Assembly: GCA_963920575.1 (NCBI GenBank)
Contig: OY986967.1
Location: forward strand, 18,208,094 to 18,272,093
DNA from: Narthecium ossifragum
Lineage: Eukaryota; Streptophyta; Magnoliopsida; Dioscoreales; Nartheciaceae
Length of the DNA stretch: 64,000 nt
Reading direction: 5' to 3'
How positions within the stretch are numbered: position 1 is the first letter of the stretch; each line of letters opens with the position of its first letter. A model generated the notes under the pieces. The model did no database searches. It was not told the origin of the DNA and was given only the letters and a program-made list of their open reading frames with translations. Made by a program: the position numbers and the translations under genes. This document shows positions 42,163 to 52,706 of this stretch, in pieces.

Positions 42163-44576
42163 TGTGAGGACCTGTCCCTCTACCCCTGTGGCTCGTTATA
42201 GACCGCAAGGGCAATTTGGTAAATTGCACCTTGTTGGTTTGTTTCACACCCGCGTGTGCACACACTGGCCTTGTATGTGTTCGTGTTTGTTTAGAATGGC
42301 TAGGTGAACCCGAGATCGGAAGATCTGAGCTTGGGCTTGTGTTTTAGCCCAAGTTTGCCTTTCTGAGTAAAGGAGATCGATATGGATGGCTAGGGAGATC
42401 GATCTGGATTGTAAAAGAAGATCGATCTGGATTTCAAGGAGATCGATCTCGATTGCAAAGGAGATCGATCTCACATGCCTTGGAGATCGATCATGCTCGA
42501 GTCGGTGCTTTCTTTCTCTTTCGCGAGGACGGCCGTCGCTCTCCCCTGTCAGAGAGGGAAGACTTCCCCTCCCTTTCCCCCAGCTTTTCCCCGTTTTCCC
42601 GGCTTTCCCCAGGCTTTTCCTTCCTTTTCTTTCCTTCCCTTCTCTTCTCTTCTTCTTCCTTCCTTCTCTCTTTCCCGCGGTGCTCTGTTTCTTCCCTTCT
42701 CCGCCGGCGAACTTCTTCTCCTCCGTTCTCCCTCCTCCGGCCATCTTTTCCGGCGTTCTAAGGCTCGTTGGATTCGTGACAACGAGAGGAAGATCCCTGA
42801 AGTGGTCTGGAGGCTTGTTGGTGATCAAGTCGCGGGGAATCAGCCGAGGAAAGCGCAGCTAGGTAGGGTTATACCTACTTATGTTCTTTTCGAGTGTTCT
42901 TGAGATCTAGCCGTTGGATCTTGTTGATCCTTGCTTTGTTGGGTTCCTTATACCTTTTAGAATTACTGATATAATTTTCATGTTAATCAGTTGAGATTTG
43001 AGTAGGTTTATTGCATGATTGGTCTCGGATTTCTGGTTTTCTGCTGTTCTTGAGAAACAGCCGGCTTGCGGCGAGTTTTCCGGCCGGCGTGTACATGATC
43101 TTGGCTTTTCATAAACATAAGAGTTGTAGAACTATTCGTTAGCTTTCCATTCCATCTTGTTTCATAATGTTCCCATTTTTCTACGATTTCGTATGAATTG
43201 TTTCCTGAAGGGCTGCGTTGCAGCAATTAATGGGTAAGTTAGTTTGATTAACGATTTTGATTAGCGTTTTCCCGTTAATCCAACCGTTGGATGATTATGA
43301 TTTTTGGATATGATGATCCTGGTTTATACATCTATTGGTGGCTAAGTTGGATCTTAAATCCGACGTTGTTTGGACATCGGATCGACGGGATCAATTAGCC
43401 CCTAAGTAGTGGTTTTGGGTGTTTGAATATAATATTATTTTTCGGAATATAATATTATATTGTGTACTGTTCATCAACGGTTTTCGGGGTTGTTTCCCGT
43501 TGCAGGAGTCCCCGGTTGACGGTCGCGGTACCGTCGTAATGCCGGGACCCGCTGCGGATCGGCTGGCAGCGGTTAGTGGTACCGCTGCAGTGATCCAGTA
43601 GACTTATATGATGCTTGATATACTGTTGCATGCCTTTCCTGTTAATTGTGTATGTCATAGCATGCATTATTGTTGTGTGCAGTAGTTGCATTGGTTAGGG
43701 CGTGGGTGATCCTTGGGTCGCCGTCCCGAGGCTGGAAGCTCGGACTTAGCCCTAGGACCGGGGTTGGGTTGTTTGGACCCGGTTTGAATTGTGGTGTCCA
43801 GTCGATTCGATGATAGGTTTAGATGACTGGCGCACTTGTTCTTGATGTTTGTAGAGGTCGTGTCGGCCTCGAGTTGGATCTGAGGTGTAGCCGGTGTCCA
43901 GTTCTTCTTAAAACTCTTGAGTAGAGGATTTGCATACTCAGTGGTGTCTCTTCCCACCAAACAGTGTTCAGTGTCCTGTTGAGAGTTAGCAGTGTCGTTT
44001 CCTGCTACTGAGTGTGACCTGACATGTGACCAGCCCGGCTGGAAGACCATGATCGTGGGCCTCAGGGACACGCGGTGGGGTTATGGGACCCCTGTATACA
44101 CCCAGATTCCACTTGAGGGTGACACTGTTGCGTTTCCCTCTTCCTTCTGTGTGTCGTAGTGTAGATCCCTACTGAGCTTAGTGCTCACTCCTACCCGGGC
44201 TGCGTTTTGCAGGTGCAGGCGTCAGTTGTTTCTCTGTGGCCCCTACCGGGCAGTTGGACGGCGGTGCGGCGGCGCCTGGTGGCTTTTGAGAGGTGGCGAT
44301 AATCACTGCTTTTACCCTTATGTTAGTTAGTCTCCTACGGGAGATGTTGTACTTTGAATCTTCCCCTCTCCGAGGATTTGTATATATTAACACTTGAGTT
44401 TTTAATCTGAGGTTCGAGGTTTTGCTAATTATTATTATTTTATTGAGGGTGCTTTTGATGAATTGCTAGGGAGACCAATAGGTTAGAGGGAACCCTCATC
44501 GTTCTTTTTCCGCGTTGGTTAGGTTCCGGTTCGCGTCGCCCGGCCCGGTTGGGCTTTCGCGGGCCGGGGCGCGACA
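42163..44576 (+). repeat. 3' LTR, complete, 2414 bp
   Basis: TGTGAGGACCTGTCCC to GGGCCGGGGCGCGACA. Five GATCGATC sites at 42397-42492, a pyrimidine tract at 42545-42745, CCGGCTTGCGGCGAG near 43060 and the family B motif TAGTCTCCTACGGGAGA near 44328. It is the most intact family B LTR in forward orientation in this window and a good reference for the others. Confidence 0.95.
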
Positions 44577-47206
44577 AAGCTACCCGCAACGGTCCTAGAG
44601 CTAGATCTGGGTTACCCGAAAGCCCCGGATCGGCAACGCCCTACACAGATGCAACTAATGCGCAACACAATGCATGCTATGGACAGCACGACACTCTGCC
44701 GGCCCGGGGTGGTGAGCAGGTAAATAAGGTCTAAGGAGCTGCTGCAGTGGTACCACCACTAACTGCCAGCAGTCCACCACAACACCTGCACCGGGAAGCA
44801 GCCCCGCGAACAACAGCTTACAGTTATAACAGATAAAGCCCTTGGCGCACGCCGGCATGCAAGGCTAAGGAAAGCTGTAGGGCTACCCGCCCGCTTATTC
44901 TAAACATCCCGGGAGTCATCACTCCCCCGGTTCACCACTACCCTATTATAGGGCTAACATGCTTAAACATATGTACAAGGTATTAAGACAGTAAAGTAAA
45001 CCGTCATACAAAGCCCCACGGCAAAACAAGATACATTTCCTCTCTCTGCCATAGTCGGATCGATCCCTTCCCAAGGGAAGGATAGATCCCTCTAATGGCA
45101 GGGAGCAAACTCTCCCTATCGCGCTGAGTCCGATCGATCTGTCCTCCCAGGACGATCGATCCGACTCGCGATAAGGAACGTCCCATGCTAACCAAGCCAC
45201 CGGGATCGATCGCCCTCACTCGGGCCGATCGATCCGGTTCGGGACGGGTCGATCCCACTCGCGATGAGGGGGATCCATGCTACCCAAGGCACCGGGATCG
45301 ATCGCCCTCACCAGGGGCCGATCGATCCTGCTCGGGTCAGCATGACCAACAAAGAGAGAGATCGATCCGTCTCACAGATGGATCGATCGGTTGGGTTCTC
45401 CGATAAGCCGACGGCGAGAAATACCGCCGGAAAACTCCACCAAATCCCACCAAAACCCGGGATCTAGTAGTACGAAGCATCACGAATCCAAAACTGGCGG
45501 AAAAACTACAATCTAACATGTATAGAATGAGTTCTAAGCATAAGAACATCGACAGCCAGAAAAACCTCCAAAAACCCGAAGAAGGTAGGTAGGAATCCCT
45601 ACCGGAGCAAGAGCAGCTTCAATCCCAGCTGCTGAGCCTTGGATCGTCCGCAACCTCTTCGAAATCCAAAGAATTCTCAGCCCAAGAATCCGGTTTTCCA
45701 AAGAGATATGAGGAAGAAGGTTCTGTTTGTTTTATAGGCAAACGAACCGACTTAGCATGATCGATCCGTCCAAGGAGACCGATCGATCCAGCCAAGAGAG
45801 CGATCGATCCAGCCAAGGAGGCCGATCGATCCAGCCAAGGGAACGATCGATCCTACCAAGAGACCGATCGATCCCTCTCCGAGTCCGATCGATCCGTCCC
45901 AAGAGACCGATCGATCCGACTCAACGATCCACGTTCCTATCAAAGACCGATCGATCCCTCTAGCAAGGAAGGATCGATCCGTCTTTCGCGGGAAGCTGAA
46001 CTTGGGTTAAAACTTAAACCCAAGCCCGAATCTTTCGATCCCGGGTTCCACTAACCATTCTAGCCCAACAATACCACAAATATGGTCAGTGTGTGCACAC
46101 GCGAGTGTGAAACAAACCGACAAGGCGTAATTTACCAAATTGCCCTTGCGGTCCACAACGAGCCACATGAGTTGAGGGACGGGTCCTCACGGTATAGATT
46201 ACTGTATTTGAGGCCTTTGCTATGCTCACCCCTTGGCTAGCTATAGGCTATGCCTAGCCCTGTATGATTATTGCCATGTTGTTGCATGCCTATATCTCAT
46301 TATCTGTGCCTGAGCATTGCATGCATCTTGTTTGCATTAGAGGCATATCAGGTTAGGCAGGCGATGGGTTGATCGCCGATCCGAGGCTCTCGGGTAGCTC
46401 GGATCTAGCCTTAGGACCGTGGTTGGGTAGTGAGGATTAGAGCGTGATTATAATTGAATCTCTTGTTATCGAGGATGTGTTATAGTTGACTCTGATCAAT
46501 GTTTAGAGGTTTAGAGGTCGTGTTGTCTTACCAAGGCTAAGTACTAAGGATGGTTATCGATGCGTTCCCGACGTAGTTTCCCAAGGCATGGTATTCCTGT
46601 TTGGGTAAGGGTGATTCTGCATGTTATTGTTCCTTGGCCTCCTGGTAACATGTTCAGGAGAGAGGTTTCATGACAGGAGCCATTGGGACATCGATAGGGT
46701 TATGGGACCCGTGGCATCCGTTAGACTTGAGCGGGGAGACAACACTGTTGTTGTTTTCCTCATGTCTGTGTGCCGTAGAGTAGAACCCTACTGAGCTTAT
46801 CGCTCACTCCTACCCGGGCTGCGTTTGCATGTGCAGGCGCCAGTTCTTCTTCAGTAGAGCCGGCGGGATCTGCGTTTGGCGGCGCGAGTACTTCCAGAGG
46901 CGCTTGAGGTTGCTGCAGGAAGACTGTTGTACTTTTTGATAGTTTGTATATTATAAACATCTTTCGAGGACTTTTGGGATTATTTGTATAATGTCTTTCC
47001 CCTTTGAGGAGTTTGATAAGAATTGTAATCAGATGTTTAATCAGTACAACTTGATGTATATATGAATTGAATTACTGTTTCACCTCTGGAATATAAATTG
47101 TTTAAATTTATCCGTTTTTCGCTTTGTATCGCGCCAGTTGGAGATGAATAGTGATAGGAACCCTCACGCCCCGTCCTGGATGGGTTTTTTTGGTCGGGGT
47201 GTGACA

Positions 47207-48147
47207 TAATGCCTATTGCTTTTAACAATAATTTTTGTGAGAGCTATATTTCCAATGATAGTAATGAATACAATAAGGTGGTATGTAAAGAGGCTTTACC
47301 GGTTGTTAATAGTTTAGATAATCTTTTACCGGCCTTAGATGTTTTTGTAAATGAACTGGAGCCTCTAATTTTTCATGATCAAGACAATACATTGATTGGT
47401 GAATGTGTGCATAATTTGATATCTCCTTTATGTCATAATACTGTCTTACCGGTTTATGACGCTTTTTACGTGGTAATGCCTAATCTTGATGATGATGCAT
47501 GTGATATTGCTTTTCCGGTTTATCAAACTTTTTATGAGGACATGTCTAACCTTGATAATGATTTATGCTATATTGATTTGCCGGTTTATGAATCCTTTTA
47601 CAAAGACATATCTACTTTGAATAATGATGAAGGCGATATTAATTTACCGATTTATGAAGTCTTTCATGACGATACTCCGAATCTTGATGAAGTTTTACTT
47701 GAAAATAGTATGTTGATGCACGATGATGTGTTGGTTACTCATAACTATGATGATGATAAGATGTGCCTTGATATTTTACTGGCCTTGGATGTTTGTAAAG
47801 GATTGAATGAGATTTTACCCGTTTTTTATGAGCATAATAATTTAGACAATGTTTGTGTGATCCCATGGTGGAGGCATCCATGGGAGTTCTCATCCACTAA
47901 AATTGCCATTTCAACATTGCACACTACGATGTCACCTCCAATTTTGGATCGCAACCCATTTTCTTTGATATTACATAAACTCTTTGGACCAAATATTTTC
48001 CTTGATCGAGATTTTGACTTATATCATGCCAACATTGACAAAATATTACAATGGCCCTTCTTGATGGATACATTGTATGACCATTGGCACGTAAGGAAAG
48101 CCATACGGAGATGGCTTCTATCGAGACTTTGTAGATGCTTCTATTAA
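47207..48147 (+). pseudogene. Gag-like ORF of the gag-only element, second part with FY repeats
   Basis: In phase continuation of the ORF cut at 34261. Acidic, Asn/Asp-rich, with a degenerate repeat of about 36-38 residues: the units end in VLPVYDAFYVVMPNLDDD, AFPVYQTFYEDMSNLDND, DLPVYESFYKDISTLNND and NLPIYEVFHDDTPNLDE (roughly residues 80-170). The C-terminus is basic (HVRKAIRRWLLSRLCRCF) and includes WWRHPWEFSS. I do not recognise a domain. Without the inserted LTR the whole ORF would be about 430 codons. Stop TAA at 48145-48147. Confidence 0.7.
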
Positions 48148-50288
48148 TTAGATAGAGCCTCTTATATATTCATAATCTTGTATTGAGTCTAGTTAAAGAC
48201 GTTAAACGTAGCGCTTGTTGGAAGGCAACCCAACTTTGTTTTCCTTGATTTCATGCTTGTATTTTTCGTATTTCTTTGTACGCGTGCTTGGTTTGCTTTG
48301 TTTAGTACTTAATTGAATTACTTTGATTTTGTTGTTGTTTGAGAATAAATTGAAAATGTTGGGTCATGACTCAATACATTAGTGAGTTGTTGCGATTTTG
48401 AGGATTTAATCTTCATGGTTGAATGGAAATTTGAGGATGTATATGATTCTATTTTTGGAGCTTGGAGATAGCTACATTCTTGTATATTGTGACTATTCGT
48501 AGTTTGAAACATTTTGGATACTTGAATAAATAGTTAATGCTACTTCAATGTTTTCGAGGGTGTACCTATTGATATGATTGTTATCATATATTTGTTGATG
48601 AGGGTGTACCTCATTGTATATGTTGTGGAGGGTGTGTCTCTTTCTTGTATTTTACATGTCACACGTTGTACGCCCTTGATGCAATCTTCTATATACAAAG
48701 GAGATGCTGTTCAATTTTTTTGTAATTTCCAATTCGCTATCTATTGTACTTTACTGTGCTTGGCACATCTTCCCTTTGTTTTCAGGCCGTGTATACAAGC
48801 GAACCAACATTGAACTTCCTCTAGCATTCTCATCTCAACCTCTATTCTATACCTAACTCAATTCTTTAGTTTTATTGCTAATTTTGTATTACTCACAAAT
48901 GCTCATTTGCCTTGCAAGATTGAACGTTTACATGATTATCAAACAACAATTAAGGTTATCTCTTTCCCTTACCTTTCACTCGTGTTTGAGGACAATCTCG
49001 TTTAAGTTGGGTGGTATGCATTACATGCATGATAACTATTTTGTATTTACACTTGAAATGCCAAATGCTTACATTAATGATTATCTGAAAAATTCAACTC
49101 TTGTACCCTTTATGGATGATTGTTGCATGATATATTCGAAGCTTCACATATTTATAAGGGTTTGCTCATCATGATAGGGATACTATTCTTCATTCACTTT
49201 AATCCACTTGCTATATGTTAAAGTTAATTGAGTAATTCAACATCATTCTATATTTGCACATTTATGAGGGGTTGATTAGTCAATTCGAGTTTGGTACATT
49301 AAAGGATTAAGAAGTTAAAGGTAGGAATCATGTTTTGTTTAATAAAAAATGGCGATGCTCATATAGTCGAAATCCGAAAGCTTAGTAATCGGGCAATGTG
49401 CGTAACAATGTGTATTCTTCGCGTCAAACGGCTTAGGATTGAAAAAAAGAAAGAAAGTGAAAAATGAGAATCCGAATGCTTAGTAACCGGGCAATGTGCG
49501 TAACAATGTGTATTGTTCGCCTCAAACGGCTTAGGATTGGAAAAAAAAGAAAAGAGAAAAGAATATGTGTGATGACTAGTTATAATTCGTAGCCTTTTGG
49601 GGTTCTAGTAATTAAGTCCGAGGGGTGCTTTATCACCCAATGTCCAAAAGCCAATTGGTTTGGGAGCCATTGACCTAAAGCTCGTTACAATGACCTAAAA
49701 GAGAGCTTAAGGGATTATAACATTGCACAGTCGCACACTAATTAAAAAAAATATAAAGAGCAATCATGTTATATTTTAGCAAACATGTGAAATACTTGAG
49801 ATGACTAAGCCGGATTGGGCCTTGGTTGATTTTGAAAACCCCAACTACATGTGCGGTAACATCTTACACTTGGATTCCTTGACTATACTATAATTGTACT
49901 AAGTGCTTTAAAGTCCTTGAAGGGTGATAACCATAACTTGATTATCATATTTCTTATATTTGTATGATTTGAAGGGTATCATTATACACATGATTCTATT
50001 ATTTGACATTTGAGTAGATTAAGATCACATATGAATTGATGTATTGTATCTTGACATTTTGATTGTAAATGAGATGTTTATGGGTATCATCACTGTAAAC
50101 CCTCACGAGACAACACTTGTCCTCTAGGGTAAACCTAGGGGTTTAACGGTTTGTTGCACATTCTAAGTGCAATCGTGAGTCTTACGAAAGTGGCTAGTTA
50201 GATTTTATTTGTCCTTTTGCTTTGCTCGAGGACTAGCAAAGTTCATTTATATTTTGGCAACTTTATTTATTATTACCTTTGAGGATGA
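48148..50288 (+). other. Non-coding 3' tail of the gag-only element
   Basis: Contains the Athila/Tat-like GCGCTTGTTGGAAGGCAACC (48204), two polypurine-like signals (GTGTTTGAGGACAATCTCG at 48983 and GCTCGAGGACTAGCAAAG at 50224), and a tandem duplication of about 110 bp at 49365-49545 (unit has CGGGCAATGTGCGTAACAAT and a GAAAAAAAGAAAG tail). No coding potential recognised. Confidence 0.55.
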
Positions 50289-50505
50289 TGTATTTAACGT
50301 TTAATATATGAAATCTTGTTCCCTCTTTTGATTGAGTTTTATTCCACAATGTAATATTTAGGTTTACCTTTATGCTCTTGGAAGTCTTTAGGTTCAAATT
50401 ATTTCCACTTTGTGTATCTGTTGCGCCGTATCGGATGTGAATAGTGTAGGTTTCCCCTCATGTCCCGGGCCGGATGTGTTTTCTGGGTCGGGGTGTGACA
50501 ACCCG

Positions 50506-51951
50506 TGACTTACACCGGCACAATTTATTCCACCCGTTTAAAATAATAATTTTTTACTCCTACTCACCTTTCGATTTTACCCCCCAGTCTCTTTTCCTTC
50601 GAGAAAACCTATCTGCCGATCTACTCTCAATGCTACTAGCAACGGCGACCGGCATCCGAGCTTGCATCCCCTTGATAACTAAACGACGGTGATGGCCAGA
50701 GATCGTTGTGTCCATGTACAGATCTGGTGCTCCTCATAGTAGACGTCCTGCCTTCGTCGATCCCATGCCACGCATGGCAGTGGAACCCCTATCGAAGCCC
50801 ATTTTTGTTTTCCAAATCACTCAACACTCCCCTTCTCACCAAGAGAACTTGGACTTCCAATCTCATTCTCCAGGTAGCTCTTCTGTCTTCCTATTTGTTT
50901 TCCTTTCCTAACATAAATGCTTCTCTCTATTTCCCCTTTTTTCAGTCTCTATTTTGTTTTGTTTTTCTCCGATCTTGGGGTGATTCATGGTTTTCTTCTT
51001 TCTTCTTAATTGATTTTGTTGTAACTTCTCTCTCGAGAGTGGCTTGTTTCTTGATTTTGCCGCGACTTCTTTCTTCTTTCGTTTTTTGTTCTTCTTTCTT
51101 CTTTCGTTCTATACGGAATTTTTCATTCATTTTGCCCTTTTACAATATGATGTACTCTCGTACTAGTTCTATTCTTGGGTTATAAGTCTAGTTTATAATG
51201 TTCCGAGAACAATTCTCTAGAGTGTTTGGCTTCATCATTGATTTTTGTTTTTTCATTCTCACATTTGTTCCCCACGAATCATCATCCCAATCAAGGATGC
51301 TCTGGACCAAGTTGACTGTGGATTTGCGGCTAGTTAGTGATATGACAAATGAGAGTTTATATGACACAAAACTATGCTGGATTTATGCAACAAGTACATA
51401 GAAGTGCATTTCTATTTGGGAATGCATAGGTTAGTGGGGTAGTGTTGACTGTGTTTTTTATTATGAAACCAAGTTGTTCTGTTTCGTGTTCTTGTACACC
51501 ATGGATATGTGTAGCCACTTGTCTTTTCTTTTTGTTTAGACTTTCATTGGTGATGCTGCCTTGAGTATCTATGATCCTTGTAGTTTTTGATTTGCAAGCC
51601 AAACCATGGAATTTGAACCCTTGATCTATTTCAATTTTCTTGAAAAACTCTATACTTAAGCTTATTTCTCCTTTATATTGAGCATATAAGGAGAAAACAA
51701 AGCAAGAGAAGAGCAAAGAAATAATTAAGACAGAATTAAGGGTAGCCTCGATCTTATGCTCTTTGCAACTTTGTATTATTTGAAAAATATAATTCTTAGA
51801 CTGGCCATCTACCTTGAGTTGGTAGTCACAGTCCTAGCAAGATTAATGATTATAAAACCTACACAGAATATATTGTTTTCGCAATTGCTTTTGGAGAAGC
51901 TAATCTGAAAAGCAGATTCAGGTTACCTACCTTGTTATATTATTCATCATG
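50506..51951 (+). other. Host sequence of the Myb/SANT unit, copy 1 upstream part
   Basis: From about 51345 it matches, inverted, 63590-64000 (the upstream part of copy 2). A frame at 50708-50872 followed by a GT (CTCCAG|GTAGCT) could be a first exon or leader; the following sequence is very T-rich, intron-like. No known domain. Confidence 0.4.
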
Positions 51952-51956
51952 CTTGT

Positions 51957-52334
51957 TGTAACACCCCCGCCCTCCACTGGACCCCGACCCCGGCCCGTGG
52001 GCTCCCGGTCCGACCAGGATCTGCCCAGCGGCACCGCTCCCCGACACAATATTGTTCGCTTTTGGCTCACCGTCGAAAACCGGGCTACCCCTCCCAACTT
52101 CCCAGGAGGTCACCCATCGCTCCAACACCGAGCACGCTTAACGTTGGAGTTTTCTGACGGATCACTGCCATCACGACTTTAAAACGCGTTGTGTCTATTA
52201 AGGACTTACTATACACTTATATCGAACCCCGGACCATACCCAGGCGTTGTGGGATTGCTTACCCGACTACCCGACTCAACCCCGCCCTCCAGGCGAAGGC
52301 ATCTTGTCACACGGTAGACCCAGCGGGCCTCACA
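51957..52334 (-). mobile_element. Cassandra-type TRIM LTR containing a 5S rRNA-like segment
   Basis: On the minus strand the LTR runs TGTGAGGCCCGCTGGG (52334 downward) to GGGGGTGTTACA (51957). Minus-strand 52173-52096 follows the plant 5S rRNA order: ATCCGTCAGAA, GTTAAGCGTGCTCGG and GATGGGTGACCTCCTGGGAA. 5S-bearing LTRs define Cassandra elements (family knowledge). It is followed by a polypurine tract (52337-52350), a 72-bp internal region and a primer site (52392-52406), then a second LTR that is cut off near 52435. Five bases CTTGT precede the left end. Confidence 0.8.
52096..52173 (-). repeat. 5S rRNA-like segment within the Cassandra LTR
   Basis: Holds the internal-promoter-like GTTAAGCGTGCT and the 3' part GATGGGTGACCTCCTGGGAA of plant 5S RNA with a few substitutions and a short deletion. 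Not a functional 5S gene: the 5' third is diverged and there is no gene-sized unit or tandem array. Confidence 0.8.
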
Positions 52335-52434
52335 ATCCACCCCCCTTGGAGGTCCAGCGACCTCGCTGGCACAATTTCCGGCTGGGAACCGGCTCGGATA
52401 CCATACTGTAACGCCCCGGCCCTCCACTGGGCCC
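52335..52434 (-). mobile_element. Cassandra internal region and truncated second LTR
   Basis: PPT-like AAGGGGGGTGGAT on the minus strand next to the LTR, PBS-like TGGTATCCGAGCC at 52392-52406, then GGGCCGGGGCGTTACA, the end of the second LTR. Similarity to the first LTR stops after about 25 bp, where gag sequence of another element begins. Confidence 0.6.
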
Positions 52435-52435
52435 G

Positions 52436-52706
52436 CCGGACAGCGCGCTGGTTGCATGCCGTGCCTTGGCGTACTACTGCAGGGCCCACCCGTTTCCTTG
52501 CCATCTGCACAGACACCAGAGACACGGATATTCATCCGTTAGAGACCAAAACAAATCATTACATCAATAAAATAAACACATCACACTCGGCAAAAAGTCA
52601 AGCATACAAGGATGTTCTAGACTAAGAACTATCCCAACCCCGCTCAAATCTCAAATGCAGACCTAATCCTGTCCCGAAAGACCTACAGCATGCTCTGATA
52701 CCAAAC
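52436..52706 (-). pseudogene. Leader and gag start of a reverse gypsy relative
   Basis: PBS GTTTGGTATCAGAGCATGC at 52687-52706 next to an LTR; leader with TAGTCTAGAACATCC as in 37300-37330; then, preceded by GCAG, an ATG at 52504 and MARKRVGPAVVRQGTA, aligning with the gag start of the element at 37432. It breaks off after about 25 codons at the Cassandra LTR. Confidence 0.65.

Larger units (their letters stand above)
36604..44576 (+). mobile_element. Ty3/gypsy chromovirus-type LTR retrotransposon, innermost and youngest
   Basis: Perfect duplication AAGCT at 36599-36603 and 44577-44581. Order: truncated 5' LTR (36604-37225), degenerate tRNA-Met-type primer site, gag-protease (37432-39015), RT-RNase H-integrase-chromodomain (39037-42089), polypurine tract (about 42148-42162), complete 3' LTR (42163-44576). 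Order RT-RH-INT is gypsy; a C-terminal chromodomain and 2.4-kb LTRs point to the Tekay/Del branch (inference). Coding disruptions: TGA at 39013, a one-base frame change near 39380 and TGA at 41379. LTR identity over the shared 620 bp is about 98-99%, so insertion is recent, but it is not autonomous now. Confidence 0.95.
35874..46191 (-). mobile_element. Solo LTR, family B, reverse, fourth nest level
   Basis: TGTCGCGCCCCGACCCG at the left; the right end is GACGGGTCCTCACG, with the last base changed from A. The duplication GTATA is at 35869-35873 and 46192-46196. Minus the insertion (36604-44576 and one AAGCT) it is about 2340 bp. The right part has a dense array of CCGATCGATCC palindromes at 45057-45985, about twenty copies. 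Confidence 0.9.
34262..47206 (+). mobile_element. Solo LTR, family C, third nest level
   Basis: Starts TGTGAGGACCCGTACC, ends TGGTCGGGGTGTGACA, with the duplication TAATG at 34257-34261 and 47207-47211, which also restores the interrupted ORF. Its own sequence (34262-35873 and 46197-47206) is about 2.6 kb and collinear with 21514-23939. It carries the CGGTCGAC / TCGACCGTC array at 35093-35455 in place of a GATCGATC array. Confidence 0.9.
31861..50288 (+). mobile_element. Gag-only tRNA-Asp-primed gypsy-like element (non-autonomous), interrupted
   Basis: 5' LTR at 31861-33649 (starts TGATGAGTCAC), tRNA-Asp primer site, then one long ORF split by the 34262-47206 LTR, then about 2.1 kb of non-coding tail. 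The duplicated TGTAT at 31856-31860 and 50289-50293, and the resumption of the interrupted host LTR right after it, fix both limits. No protease, RT or integrase is seen in 5.5 kb of own sequence. GCGCTTGTTGGAAGGCAACC at 48204-48223 is a motif known from Athila/Tat elements. A 3' LTR is missing: only about 60 bp follow the polypurine-like CTCGAGGACTAGCAAAG at 50225. Confidence 0.65.
26887..50500 (+). mobile_element. Solo LTR, family C, outermost level of the five-deep nest
   Basis: Starts TGTGAGGACCCGTACC, ends CTGGGTCGGGGTGTGACA, with the duplication ACCCG at 26882-26886 and 50501-50505, 23.6 kb apart. It is split twice: by reverse LTR 28952-31274 and by the gag-only element from 31861 to about 50288. 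The remaining pieces (26887-28951, 31280-31860, 50294-50500) add up to about 2.85 kb and follow the order of the uninterrupted family C LTR at 21514-23939. Seven GATCGATC palindromes at 27844-28125. The oldest insertion of the block. Confidence 0.85.

Noticed and set aside
45057..45985. CRISPR-like regular repeats
   Set aside because: Plant nuclear context, palindromic 8-bp cores with irregular, non-unique spacers, and no cas genes.
50706..51185. 159-codon hydrophobic frame
   Set aside because: T-rich intron-like sequence gives Phe/Leu/Ser runs; no conserved motif and no match in the inverted copy, which starts only at the equivalent of 51345.
52096..52173. A functional 5S rRNA gene
   Set aside because: Only a partial, diverged 5S match inside an LTR with PPT and PBS nearby, which is the Cassandra arrangement.
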